Assembly (NCBI RefSeq): GCF_008039615.1
Contig: NZ_VDUZ01000070.1
Location: forward strand, 1 to 43,884
Length of the DNA: 43,884 bases
From: Vineibacter terrae
GTDB taxonomy: Bacteria; Pseudomonadota; Alphaproteobacteria; Reyranellales; Reyranellaceae
Direction of reading: 5' to 3'
Below, one piece after another: positions 16,885 through 26,242 of the stretch. The notes beneath the pieces are model-generated. The model was given only the letters and a program-made list of their open reading frames with translations. It was not told the DNA's origin and did no database searches. Positions within the stretch are counted from its first letter, which is position 1; each line of letters starts with the position of its first letter. The translations under genes were made by a program, and so were the position numbers.

Positions 16885-18440
16885 ACGCAGATGCATCGCC
16901 CGCCCGGGACCAGGCCGCCGTCGATCCGGTCGAGCTGACGGTGAGCGACGTGCAGGCCGGCTTCGCCAGCGGCGCCTTCACGTCCGAAGCCCTGACGCAG
17001 GCCTGCCTCGAGCGCATCGCGCGCCACAACCCGCGCTACGTCGCCCTCATCACGATGAACGAGGACGCCCTGCGCGACGCGCGCGCGGTCGACCGGCGGC
17101 GCGCCGCGGGCGAGGCGCTGGGGCCGCTGGCCGGCGTGCCGGTCGTTGTCAAGGACACGATGGACATGGCCGGCCTGCCCAGCACCGGCGGATGGCGGCT
17201 GCTGAGCGCGCGCGCCGGCGGCATCGACCTGATCCCGGCCACCGACTCGCCCGTGGTGGCGCGCCTGCGCGCGGCGGGCGCCGTGATCCTGGGCAAGACC
17301 AATGTCCCCATCCTCAGCGCCACCGGCAGCCACGCCAGCAACAGCTGGGCCGGCGTGACGCTCAACGCCGTCGTCCCCGACCGCCTGCCCGGCGGCAGCA
17401 GCGCCGGCACCGCCACGGCCGTGGCCGGCAGCCTCGCCGTCCTGGGCCTGGCGGAAGAAACCGGCGGCTCGATCCAGAACCCGGCCGCGGCGCAGGACCT
17501 GGTCGGCATCAAGCCCAGCTTCGCCCTGGTGCCCAACACGGGCGTGATGCCGCTGGCCGGCAGCACGCGCGACGTCGTCGGGCCGATCGCACGCTGCGTG
17601 CGCGATGCGGCGCTGACGCTCGACGTGCTGGCCGGCTTCACCCCGGAGGATCCCAAGACGGTGGCCGGCATCGGCTGCCGGCCCCGCGGCGGCTACACCA
17701 GCGGGCTCGACGCCACGGCGCTGCGCGGCAAGCGGCTGGGCCTCTACGGTCCGGGCTGGCGCGACCAGCCTCTGTCGCCCGACGCGGCGGCCCTCTACCG
17801 GCGCGCCATCGGCGAGCTGCAGGCGCGCGGCGCGACCGTGGTCGCCGACCCCTTCGCGGGCTCGGGCTTCGCCGCCATCGCGCGGCCGGTGGCCGGCACC
17901 GACTACGATCCGCGCGGCATGGAGTGCATCCCCTACGACATGGATCGCTACCTCAAGCGCATGGGCTCCGAGGCAGCGCTGGGCTCCTTCGAGGCGTTCG
18001 TGGCCGCGGTCGCGGCCGAGGACCCGTTCGCGCCGCAGGGCGTGCTGGCGCTCATGCCCACGCTCCCGGCATTCAACGCCGGCTTCGCCGATCCCCTGGC
18101 GCTGCCCGATCTTTCCGGCTTCATCGCCGCACGTGAGGCCTATCTCGCGGTCTTCGCCGAGGTGATGGCACGGCACCGGCTCGATGCGCTGGTGTTCCCG
18201 CAGATGCGCAGCGAGCTGCCGCCGCTCACCGGCTTCGACGTCGTGCAGGAGACCGCGGTGTGCGAGATCAACATCGCCGGCCTGCCCGGCGTGACGGTGC
18301 CGGCCGGCTACTACGCGTCCGGCGCGCCCTTCAGCCTGATCTTCATCGGCCCGATGTGGAGCGAGGCCACCCTGCTGGCGCTGGCCTTCGACTACGAAGG
18401 CGCGACGCGCCACCGCCGGCCGCCGACGCTCGACATGTGA
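16881..18440 (+). CDS. Amidase-signature hydrolase
   Basis: This encodes a 519-residue amidase-signature enzyme. The catalytic lysine is in PVVVKDTMDMAG, the cis-serine in RLPGGSSAGTATAVAG and the nucleophile serine in ETGGSIQNPAAAQDLVG, so the Ser-cisSer-Lys triad is complete. It hydrolyses a carboxamide; the actual substrate is unknown and could be an aliphatic or aryl amide. The enzyme lacks a clear signal peptide. It is translationally coupled to the MFS gene by ATGA overlap, with GGGGAG upstream. Its stop lies 12 bases from the stop of the convergent livM gene. Confidence 0.93.
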   Translation: MNADASPARDQAAVDPVELTVSDVQAGFASGAFTSEALTQACLERIARHNPRYVALITMNEDALRDARAVDRRRAAGEALGPLAGVPVVVKDTMDMAGLPSTGGWRLLSARAGGIDLIPATDSPVVARLRAAGAVILGKTNVPILSATGSHASNSWAGVTLNAVVPDRLPGGSSAGTATAVAGSLAVLGLAEETGGSIQNPAAAQDLVGIKPSFALVPNTGVMPLAGSTRDVVGPIARCVRDAALTLDVLAGFTPEDPKTVAGIGCRPRGGYTSGLDATALRGKRLGLYGPGWRDQPLSPDAAALYRRAIGELQARGATVVADPFAGSGFAAIARPVAGTDYDPRGMECIPYDMDRYLKRMGSEAALGSFEAFVAAVAAEDPFAPQGVLALMPTLPAFNAGFADPLALPDLSGFIAAREAYLAVFAEVMARHRLDALVFPQMRSELPPLTGFDVVQETAVCEINIAGLPGVTVPAGYYASGAPFSLIFIGPMWSEATLLALAFDYEGATRHRRPPTLDM

Positions 18441-18452
18441 GAGCGACGCGCC

Positions 18453-19436
18453 TCACGGCGCCTTGGGCCGGCTGGGCTTGCCGCGCAGCAGGTCGAAGGC
18501 CGCCACCTCGCCGATGATGCCCTTGGGCATCAGCAGGATCGAGAGGAAGAGGACGAGGCCGACCAGCACCATGCGCAGCTGGCCGAAGTCACGGCCCAGC
18601 TCGGGCAGGATGATGAGGATGATGGCGCCGAGCACGGCGCCCGGCAGGCTGCCCAGGCCGCCGACCACGACCATGGTGAGGATCAGGATCGACTCGGGCA
18701 GCCGGAACATGTCGGGGCTGATGAAGTTGGTGCTGTGCGCCAGCAGCGCGCCGGCGACGCCGGCCAGCGCCGTGCTGATGGCGAAGATCACCAGCTTCAT
18801 CATGCCGACGTTCAGCCCCATGGCGCCGGCCGCCTGGTCGTCCTCGCGCAGCGCCCGCAGCGCGTTGCCGTACACGCTATGGCTGAGCCGGTGCACGACC
18901 CAGACGCACAGCAGGGTGACGACCGCCACCACGTAGTAGGACTGCAGCGGACTGCCGAGGTCGAAGCCCAGCACCCTGAAGCCGGGGATATCGCGCACGC
19001 CCATAGGGCCGCGCGTCAGATCGTACCAGTTGGTGATCACCAGGATGACGATCTCGCCGACGCTGAGCGTGGCCACGGCGAAGAAGATCCGCACCAGGCG
19101 GATGGTGGGGATCGCGACGAGGAAGCCGATGACGCCGGCCACCACGGCGCTGGCGACCAGGTTGACCGGCAGGTCGGTGCCGAAGCGCGTCGACAGCAGG
19201 GCCGCGGTGTACGCCCCGACGCCGTAGAAGGCGGCATGGCCCAGCGACAGCAGCCCGGCGACGCCGGACACCAGGTTGAGGCTGACCGACAGGATGACGA
19301 AGATCATCGTCAGCTGCGCCAGCCGGAACGGATAGCCCAGGCCGACCGCCGCCAGCACCGCCGGGATCACGCCCAGCACGACGGCGAGCAGCACGACGAC
19401 ACCATACGGACGCGCCATGGCGTTGAGCCGGTCCAT
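18453..19436 (-). CDS. livM: Branched-chain-type ABC transporter permease LivM
   Basis: This encodes a 327-residue membrane permease of the HAAT (branched-chain amino acid type) family. Hydrophobic helices cover most of the chain. Diagnostic stretches are LVSGVAGLLSLGHAAFYGVGAY and, in the cytoplasmic loop that contacts the ATPase, NALRALREDDQAAGAMGLNV. It ends with SILLMPKGIIGEVAAF, the normal LivM C terminus. The ATG shares one base with the livH stop (TGATG), so translation is coupled. It is the last gene of the ligase-livGFKHM unit. Despite the name, HAAT systems next to CoA ligases often import aromatic or dicarboxylic acids. Confidence 0.95.
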   Translation of the reverse strand: MDRLNAMARPYGVVVLLAVVLGVIPAVLAAVGLGYPFRLAQLTMIFVILSVSLNLVSGVAGLLSLGHAAFYGVGAYTAALLSTRFGTDLPVNLVASAVVAGVIGFLVAIPTIRLVRIFFAVATLSVGEIVILVITNWYDLTRGPMGVRDIPGFRVLGFDLGSPLQSYYVVAVVTLLCVWVVHRLSHSVYGNALRALREDDQAAGAMGLNVGMMKLVIFAISTALAGVAGALLAHSTNFISPDMFRLPESILILTMVVVGGLGSLPGAVLGAIILIILPELGRDFGQLRMVLVGLVLFLSILLMPKGIIGEVAAFDLLRGKPSRPKAP

Positions 19437-20347
19437 CAGACGCGCTCCGCCTTGCGACCGAAGATACCGGCCGGGAAGAAGATCAGGGTCACCAGCAGGA
19501 AGACATAGGCGATCAGGTCGACCCAGCGCGTCGGCATGATCTCGGGCGCCAGGCTCTCGCTGAGCCCGATCAGCAGCGCGCACAGCACCGCCCCGGGGAT
19601 GTTGTTGAGGCCGCCCATCAGCATGGCGATGAAGGCCTTCAGCGTCGGAGCGAAGCCCATGTAGGGGAAGATCGTGCCGTAGTAGAGGCCCACCATCAGG
19701 CCGGCCAGCGCCCCGAACGACGAGCCGATCATGAACGTCCAGACGATGACGCGGTCGGTGTTGATGCCGACATACAGCGCGCCGATCAGGTCGTCCGACA
19801 GCGCCCGGATCGAGAGGCCGATCTTGGTGCGGTAGAGCAGGAACTGCAGCAGCAGGAGCATGGCCGCGGCCATGCCGAAGATGTAGAAGTCGCCGGTGGT
19901 CAGGATGACCGGCCCGACCGCGATCGGGGTGTTCAGCATGGCGCCCGAGGGGATCGGCTGCATGTCGCCGCCGAAGCGCAGCTCGGCGAGCTCGCGCACG
20001 AGGATGCCGACGGCCAGCGACGACATCAGGGTCGCCTCGCGCAGCGCGCGGGATTTCAGCGATGCCTCGTCGCGCGCCCGCCGCAGCGGCCGGAACGCGA
20101 TGCGCTCCAGGCCGAAGCCGAGAAAGGCGCCGACGGCGGCGACGAGGAACACCACCGCCATGAACGGCGGCGCGAAGGCCTGGATGATGACGAGGCCGGC
20201 GAAGGCGCCCAGCATGTAGACTTCGGAATGCGCGAAGTTCACCGCGTTGAGCACGCCGAAGATCAGGGTGAAGCCGATGGCGATCAGCGCGTAGCACAGG
20301 CCAAGGCTGAGCCCGTTGGCGATGCCCTGGAGAAGCACGGCGTCCAT
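19436..20347 (-). CDS. livH: Branched-chain-type ABC transporter permease LivH
   Basis: This encodes a 303-residue permease, partner of LivM. It begins DAVLLQGIANGLSLGLCYAL and contains GFTLIFGVLNAVNFAHSEVYMLGA, the hallmark of LivH, plus RALSDDLIGALYVGIN in the ATPase-contact loop and FMGGLNNIPGA-like MGGLNNIPGAVLCALLIG. A second ATG six bases upstream (20353) is possible, but the ACAGG site leaves usable spacing only for 20347. A gap of about 200 bases separates it from livK, filled with an extragenic palindrome, so readthrough or a separate promoter must supply its mRNA. Confidence 0.94.
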   Translation of the reverse strand: MDAVLLQGIANGLSLGLCYALIAIGFTLIFGVLNAVNFAHSEVYMLGAFAGLVIIQAFAPPFMAVVFLVAAVGAFLGFGLERIAFRPLRRARDEASLKSRALREATLMSSLAVGILVRELAELRFGGDMQPIPSGAMLNTPIAVGPVILTTGDFYIFGMAAAMLLLLQFLLYRTKIGLSIRALSDDLIGALYVGINTDRVIVWTFMIGSSFGALAGLMVGLYYGTIFPYMGFAPTLKAFIAMLMGGLNNIPGAVLCALLIGLSESLAPEIMPTRWVDLIAYVFLLVTLIFFPAGIFGRKAERV

Positions 20348-20402
20348 GATCATCCTGTCCCGGTTGCTTTGCGTTCAGAGTAGGCTGTCCCTCCCCCGGA
20401 GG

Positions 20403-20421
20403 GGCAGGGCATTCGCATATG
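20403..20421. repeat. Copy 1 of a conserved TCGCATATG box
   Basis: GGCAGGGCATTCGCATATG is nearly identical to sites at 24843, 28909 and 43711. All four are intergenic and in the same orientation. This one stands beside a large extragenic palindrome. Its role is unknown; it may be the edge of a repeat family. Confidence 0.55.
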
Positions 20422-20429
20422 CCCCTACC

Positions 20430-20516
20430 GTCATCCCGAGCGTAGCGAGGGATCTCCCGCGAATTGCGCACCGTGCGCCCTGCCGCAGGAGATCCCTCGC
20501 TGGCGCTCGGGATGAC
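20430..20516. repeat. Extragenic palindrome, GTCATCCCGAGCG family
   Basis: The element opens GTCATCCCGAGCGTAGCGAG and closes with its near-complement ending GCTCGGGATGAC, so the two halves can form a long stem around a central loop of about 35 bases. Related copies lie at 30978-31056 and 39613-39693 and a split copy at 24889-25090. It separates livK from livH on the minus strand. Confidence 0.85.
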
Positions 20517-20552
20517 ATGCCCGGAGGGGGAAGGATTAAGTCGGTGTCGCGG

Positions 20553-21695
20553 CTACTTCTTCGAGGGCAGGAAGACCACCTTGCCGTCCTTGACCTGGAC
20601 CTTGGTGATCTCGTCGCGCGTGACCTCGCGGGTCGCGGGGTCGATCGACATCGGCCCGTTGGCGCCGGAGTAGCGGCCGGTGGCCGCCAGCGCGTCGCGC
20701 ACCGCGGCGCGGGTCGGCGACGGGCCGGCCTTGCCGATGGCGTTCATCACCAGCGACGCGGCGTCGTAGCCATAGGCCGACCAGACGTCGGGGATCTTGT
20801 CGTACTTCGACTGGAATTCCTTCACGAAGGCCTGCACCTCCGGCGTCTGGCGCGTCGGGTTGAAGATGCTCATGGAGTACATGCCCTCGAAGGCATCGTC
20901 GGCCAGCTTCAGCGAGCGCTGCGTCAGGCCGACACCCGAATCGACGACGGCGATGCCGGTCATGCCCAGCTGCTTGCGCTGCTTCATGAAGTTGGCCGCC
21001 TCCTCCTCGAGCATCGCGATGTAGATCGCGTCCGGCGGCGAGCGGCGCAGCTTGTTGAGGATGCCGCGGAAATCTGTCGTGCCCTCGTTGTAGATCTCGT
21101 GGGTGGTGAGCTCGCCGCCGATCTTCTTCAGGTGCGCAATGAAGGTGTTGCCGACGCTGACGCCCCAGTCCGTCTGCACCTGGATGACGGCGACCTTCTT
21201 CTTGCCGAGGTCCTTGACGGCGAAGTCCGCCATCGGCTCGACGTAGACCGGCACCGTCTCGCTGGCCCGGAACATCCACTTGTTCATCTTCGTCAGCTCG
21301 GGATGCGAGGCCGACGGCGTGATCTGGATCAGGCCGGCCTTGGCGTAGGTCTCGGCGGCGGCCATGGTGGTGGTCGAGCTGAAGTCGCTGATCACCGCCA
21401 GCACGGCGGCGTTGTCGGCCAGCTTCTGGCCGATGCTCACGGTCTCCTTGGCATCGCCCTTGCTGTCGTTGCAGGCGAGCTCGAAGCGGGCGCCGGCAAT
21501 GGTCTTGCGCTCGTTGTAGTGCTCGATCGCCATGTCGATGCCGCGCTTGATCGGCTCGCCGAAGCCGACCAGCCGGCCCGACAGCGGCAGCGAGCAGCCG
21601 ATGGTGTAGGTCTTGTCCTGAGCCGCGGCGCCGCCGGCCCAGGACGCCGCCAGGACCAGCCCGACGGCCGCGAGTGTGTTCTTCCCAAGAAGCAT
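20553..21695 (-). CDS. livK: Branched-chain-type ABC transporter binding protein LivK
   Basis: This encodes a 380-residue periplasmic binding protein with a Sec signal (NTLAAVGLVLAASWAGGAAAQ). The mature part starts KTYTIGCSLPLSGRLVGFG and includes AVISDFSSTTTMAAAETYAK, VAVIQVQTDWGVSVGNTF and VWSAYGYDAASLVMNAIG, typical of HAAT binding proteins. AGGAGG lies six bases before the ATG at 21695; upstream in-frame ATGs at 21719 and 21734 lack such a site. It starts ten bases after the livF stop and so belongs to the livGFK unit. Ligand specificity is not evident; the CoA ligase upstream points to an organic acid. Confidence 0.94.
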   Translation of the reverse strand: MLLGKNTLAAVGLVLAASWAGGAAAQDKTYTIGCSLPLSGRLVGFGEPIKRGIDMAIEHYNERKTIAGARFELACNDSKGDAKETVSIGQKLADNAAVLAVISDFSSTTTMAAAETYAKAGLIQITPSASHPELTKMNKWMFRASETVPVYVEPMADFAVKDLGKKKVAVIQVQTDWGVSVGNTFIAHLKKIGGELTTHEIYNEGTTDFRGILNKLRRSPPDAIYIAMLEEEAANFMKQRKQLGMTGIAVVDSGVGLTQRSLKLADDAFEGMYSMSIFNPTRQTPEVQAFVKEFQSKYDKIPDVWSAYGYDAASLVMNAIGKAGPSPTRAAVRDALAATGRYSGANGPMSIDPATREVTRDEITKVQVKDGKVVFLPSKK

Positions 21696-21705
21696 CGCTA
21701 TCCTC

Positions 21706-22441
<736 letters not shown>

Positions 22442-22455
<14 letters not shown>

Positions 22456-23221
22456 CGCTGGCTCCCAGATAGGCCTGGCGGACGGTGGCGTCCTCCTGCA
22501 CCTCGGCAGGCGAGCCGTCGGCGATCTTGCGCCCGGCCGCCAGCACGACGACGCGGCGGCAGACGCCCATCACCAGCGCCATGTCGTGCTCGACCAGCAG
22601 GATGGTGGCGCCGCCGGCGTTGAGGCTGCGGATCAGCCCGGCCAGCTCCGCCGTCTCGGAGTCGTTGAGGCCGGCGGCCGGCTCGTCGAGGATCAGCAGC
22701 TCCGGCGCGGTGGCAAGCGCGCGTGCGATCTCGAGATACCGCCGGCGGCCATAGGACAGGTTGGCCGCCAGCTCGCCGGCGCGGTCGGCCAGCCCGACGG
22801 TGTCCAGCGCCTCCCAGGTCTTGCGGATGATCGCCTGAGCGCGCGACTGCCCGACGCCCGGCACCAGCGCGCGCCAGGCGGGAAAGCCGATATGGCCCAG
22901 CGCGCCCACCGACACGTTGTCGAACACGGTCATGTTGGGAAAGACGCGCAGGTTCTGGAACGTGCGGCCGATGCCCAGGCGCGCGATGCGGTGCGTGCTG
23001 AGCCGCACGATCGGCTTGCCCTTCCAGAAGACCTGGCCTTCCGACGGCGGCGTGAAGCCGCTGATGACGTTGAACAACGTCGTCTTGCCGGCCCCGTTGG
23101 GGCCGATCACGCCCGTGATCTCGCCGGCCTGCACCGTCATGTTGACGTTGGCGATGGCGGTCACGCCGCCATAGCGGCGCGCGACGTCGCGCACATCGAG
23201 CAGTGGCGCGGCACCGGTCAT
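22442..23221 (-). CDS. livG: Branched-chain-type ABC transporter ATPase LivG
   Basis: This encodes a 259-residue ABC ATPase. The Walker A is GPNGAGKTTLFNVISGF, followed by GIGRTFQNLRVFPNMTVFDN, which is characteristic of LivG. The signature is the variant LSYGRRRYLEIARAL and the Walker B is LLILDEPAAGLN, with LLVEHDMALVM as the H-loop. The C-terminal piece GSPAEVQEDATVRQAYLG is the usual LivG end. It starts 25 bases after the acyl-CoA ligase stop and overlaps livF. The Shine-Dalgarno is weak, suggesting coupling to the upstream gene. Confidence 0.96.
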
Positions 23222-23246
23222 CGGCGATCGCCCGTTGCCTCTATGG

Positions 23247-24824
23247 TCATTGCGTGGTCCCCAACGGCGCTTGTCTGTTTTCCTGGTCGCGCAGCGCGCG
23301 ACGCATGATCTTTCCGACCGGGCTTGTGGGCAGGCTGTCGACGAACGTGACGCTGCGCGGCTTCTTGTAGCTGGCCAGATGGTTGCGGCAAAGGTCGATC
23401 AGGTCATCAGCCGAGACGTCCGAGTTCTTGCGACGGACGACATAGGCCTTGATCGTTTCGCCCCATTCCGCATCAGGCGAGCCGACCACCGCACATTGCT
23501 CGACCGCGGGGTGGAGGTACAGGACGTCTTCTACCTCCTTGGGATAGACATTGAAAGCGCCGGTGATGATCAGGTCCTTCTTGCGGTCGGCGAGGTAGAG
23601 GAAGCCGTCCTTGTCGCGCCGCGCCATGTCGCCGCTGCGGATCCAGCCATCGATCAGTGTCTCGGCGGTCTCCTTCGGCAACCGCCAGTAGCCGGCCATG
23701 TTGTTGACCGAGCGGATCGCGATCTCGCCGACCTCGCCCGGCCCGACCTCGGCGCCGTCGTCGTCGAGCAGCCTGATCTCCATGGTCACGACCTCGCGGC
23801 CGCAGGAGCCCAGCCGCGGGCCGCATTCGGTCTCCCTGACGACATGCTCCAGCGGCCGCATGATGGTGGTGATCACGGGCGCCTCGGAGAGCGTGTAGAC
23901 CTGCAGGAAGATGTTGCCGTAGCGCGCGATCGCCTGCTCCAGCAGCGGCACCGGCATGGGCGCCGACGAGTACATGAACATGCGCAACTGCGAGACGTCG
24001 GCGCTGCCGTCATCCTCGCGCAGAAGTCGGTGGATCATCGTCGGCACCATGTAGACACGGGTGACGCGATGATGCGCGAGATCGTGCAGGACCGCTTTCG
24101 GGTCGAAGCGTTCGCGAAGGATCTGGGTTGCGCCGGCAGCATAGTAGGCCGGCCACGCATAGTTCATGCCATGCGAGAGGTGCCCCAGGTGCAGGGCGAT
24201 GTCGTCGTGGTCCAGCGCCAGCTCGCGCAGCTGGTCCAGCGCGATCGCCAGCAGGCTGCGCTCGGTATGCACCACGCCCTTGGGGCGGCCGGTGGTGCCG
24301 CCGGTGTAGCGGATCACGGCCGGGTCGTCGGCGCCGTAGCGCGCCGGCGGCGGCCCCTGCTCGCCCGCGGCCACGATCGCCTCGTAGCGTTCGGCGCCCG
24401 CGACATCGGCGCCGACCACGATGACCGAGCGCAGCGACGGGATGTCCGCCATGCGCGGCGCGATCGACCGCGCATAGGCCTCATCGCAGATCAGCGCGGT
24501 CGGCTCGCAGTCCTTCAGCGCGTACATCACCTCGTTGACATGGAAGCGGATGTTGAGCGGCACCTTGACCATGCCGCCGCGCAGGACGGCCAGCTCGACG
24601 ACGATGAAGGGAATGCTGTTGGGCAGGATGAGCGCGACGCGATCGCCATGCCGGCAGCCGACCTCGACCAGCCGCCGCAGCAGCCGTCCGGCCGACACCT
24701 CGAGCCCGGCGAACGTCGCCTGGCCGGTGTCGTCGATCAGCGCGGTGTGATCCGGCCAGCGCGTGCGCGCGAAGTCGAACAGGCGATAGAGCGACACACC
24801 GTCGGGGGTCGTGAGGTCAGGCAT
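23247..24824 (-). CDS. Acyl-CoA ligase (AMP-forming)
   Basis: This encodes a 525-residue adenylate-forming CoA ligase. The P-loop is IRYTGGTTGRPKGVVHTE. Motifs GWIRSGDMARRDKDGFLYLA and DRKKDLIITGAFNVYPKEVE are intact, as is the catalytic-lysine tail TSPVGKIMRRALRDQ. It probably activates the acid imported by the Liv system encoded immediately downstream. The ATG at 24824 fits the family start (PDGVSLYRLFDFARTRWPDH); an upstream in-frame extension would run through a palindromic repeat and is rejected. Its closest functional partners are the hydratase, DUF35 and thiolase genes beyond the repeat. It differs clearly from the ligase at 11003. Confidence 0.93.
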   Translation of the reverse strand: MPDLTTPDGVSLYRLFDFARTRWPDHTALIDDTGQATFAGLEVSAGRLLRRLVEVGCRHGDRVALILPNSIPFIVVELAVLRGGMVKVPLNIRFHVNEVMYALKDCEPTALICDEAYARSIAPRMADIPSLRSVIVVGADVAGAERYEAIVAAGEQGPPPARYGADDPAVIRYTGGTTGRPKGVVHTERSLLAIALDQLRELALDHDDIALHLGHLSHGMNYAWPAYYAAGATQILRERFDPKAVLHDLAHHRVTRVYMVPTMIHRLLREDDGSADVSQLRMFMYSSAPMPVPLLEQAIARYGNIFLQVYTLSEAPVITTIMRPLEHVVRETECGPRLGSCGREVVTMEIRLLDDDGAEVGPGEVGEIAIRSVNNMAGYWRLPKETAETLIDGWIRSGDMARRDKDGFLYLADRKKDLIITGAFNVYPKEVEDVLYLHPAVEQCAVVGSPDAEWGETIKAYVVRRKNSDVSADDLIDLCRNHLASYKKPRSVTFVDSLPTSPVGKIMRRALRDQENRQAPLGTTQ

Positions 24825-24842
24825 GGGATCAAACAGTGTGAT

Positions 24843-24861
24843 GGCAGGGCAATCGCATATG
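24843..24861. repeat. Copy 2 of a conserved TCGCATATG box
   Basis: GGCAGGGCAATCGCATATG differs from the copy at 20403 at one position. It lies 19 bases upstream of the acyl-CoA ligase start (minus strand) and 20 bases from a nested palindrome. Confidence 0.55.
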
Positions 24862-24880
24862 GTGTAACGCCGCGCTGCCG

Positions 24881-25098
24881 CCCTTTCCGTCATCCCGAGC
24901 GCGTGTGATTTTAATCTTCCCCCGGAGGGGGAAGGTGGCGCGAAGCGCCGGAAGGGGGATGTTGCAACAGATTCGATGTAGCTGATGGACACTGAATTCG
25001 TTCGAACATCCCCCATCCGCCCCTTTCGGGGCACCTTCCCCCTCCGGGGGAAGGATTAAATCACAAGCTCCGAGCGCAGCGAGGGATGACGGAAAGGG
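24881..25098. repeat. Nested composite palindrome of 218 bases
   Basis: The outer arms are perfect 16-base complements, CCCTTTCCGTCATCCC (24881-24896) and GGGATGACGGAAAGGG (25083-25098), and belong to the GTCATCCCGAGCG family. Inside them sits a second inverted pair of about 60 bases each: the left arm runs TGTGATTTTAATC and then a CCCCCGGAGGGGG hairpin, and the right arm is its imperfect reverse complement. It fills the gap between the thiolase and ligase genes. It looks like one repeat inserted into another. Confidence 0.85.
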
Positions 25099-25108
25099 GG
25101 TCATGCCG

Positions 25109-26242
25109 TCAGTCCCGGGCGAGCAGCGTGACGCAGGTGGCGCCAGCCTCCAGGCCGGTGCCGCCCTGGCTGTGCGCCAGGGCGATGCGCGCGCCCTCGA
25201 CCTGGCGGCCGGTGGCGGCGCCGCGCAGCTGCCAGGTGAGCTCGACGAACTGCGCCACGCCGGTCGCGCCCAGCGGATGGCTCTTGGCGAGCAGGCCGCC
25301 GGAAAGGTTCACCGGCGTGCGACCGCCGAGCGTGGTCTCCTCGTCCATCACCAGCCGGGTCGCCTCGCCCTTGGCGCAGAGGCCGAGCCCCTCGTAGTGC
25401 AGGAACTCGCCGACCGTGAAGGCGTCATGCAGCTCGATCACGTCGACATCCTCGGGGCCCAGGCCGGCGCCGTCATAGGCGATGCGCGCCGCCGCCCGGG
25501 TGGCGCCGAAGCTCGTCAGGTCGCGCGGCTCCTTGTCGGCCATGATCGAGGCCAGGCCCGATGACAGGATCCGAACGCCGGCAGCGCCGCGGCGGCGCAC
25601 CCAGTCGTCGGAGGCCAGCACCACCGCCGCCGCACCCGAGCCGTTGCGGCAGCATTGCAGCAAGGTCAGCGGCTCGGCGATCGGGCGTGATTGCATCACC
25701 TCCTCGAGGCTCACCGTGTCGCGGAAGCGCGCGTTGGGATTGCGCGCCGCGTGCGCCCGGCTCTTCACCGCGATGCGGGCAAAGGCTTCGGGGCTGGTGC
25801 CGAACTCGTGCATGTGGCGGTTGCCGGCCAGCGCGTATTGCGCCGGCGCCGTGCTGCCGAGCGCCAGCTCGACATCGGCCGAGACGAAGCTGATGAGGCC
25901 GCGCCCCATCTTCTCGGCGCCGATCGCCAGGGCGACGTCGCACTGCCCTGTCCCGATCGCAAGCCAGGCGTCGCGCACCGCGGTGGAGCCGCCGGCGCAG
26001 GCGTTCTCGACGTTGATGACCATGATTTCGGGAAACGCCAGCTCGCGCAGCACGCGCTGGCCGAACACCTCGCCCTGGTAGAGATGCGCGGTGTAGGCCG
26101 CCTGGATGTCCGTGCGCTCCAGGCCGCCGTCGCGCATGGCGGCAATTACCGCCTCGCGCGCCAGCGACTCGACGGAACGGTCATCATGCTTGTCGAAGCT
26201 GGTGAGCCCGACGCCGACAATACGCACCGGCCGCAGGTTCAT
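25109..26242 (-). CDS. SCP-x-type thiolase / acetyl-CoA acyltransferase
   Basis: This encodes a 377-residue thiolase of the SCP-x (nonspecific lipid-transfer) branch. The reactive cysteine is Cys82 in NVENACAGGSTAV. The histidine regions are ELHDAFTVGEFLHYEGL and GGLLAKSHPLGATGVAQF, the second with Ser where many relatives have Gly. It ends AHSQGGTGLEAGATCVTLL. Thiolases of this branch cleave or form beta-ketoacyl-CoA and commonly need a DUF35 partner. Here the DUF35 gene is immediately upstream with an ATGA overlap, so a two-subunit enzyme is likely. Context with a hydratase and CoA ligase supports a degradative role. Confidence 0.93.
   Translation of the reverse strand: MNLRPVRIVGVGLTSFDKHDDRSVESLAREAVIAAMRDGGLERTDIQAAYTAHLYQGEVFGQRVLRELAFPEIMVINVENACAGGSTAVRDAWLAIGTGQCDVALAIGAEKMGRGLISFVSADVELALGSTAPAQYALAGNRHMHEFGTSPEAFARIAVKSRAHAARNPNARFRDTVSLEEVMQSRPIAEPLTLLQCCRNGSGAAAVVLASDDWVRRRGAAGVRILSSGLASIMADKEPRDLTSFGATRAAARIAYDGAGLGPEDVDVIELHDAFTVGEFLHYEGLGLCAKGEATRLVMDEETTLGGRTPVNLSGGLLAKSHPLGATGVAQFVELTWQLRGAATGRQVEGARIALAHSQGGTGLEAGATCVTLLARD

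Noticed and set aside
16758-18413. Open frame of 551 codons on the minus strand
   Set aside because: It mirrors the amidase gene and has shadow-like composition (Ala, Gly, Arg, His rich) without motifs.
19437-20471. Upstream extension of the livM frame
   Set aside because: This part overlaps livH in another frame; LivM homology begins at the ATG at 19436.
24825-25034. Upstream extension of the acyl-CoA ligase frame
   Set aside because: It would translate the nested palindrome and has no homology; the family start fits 24824.
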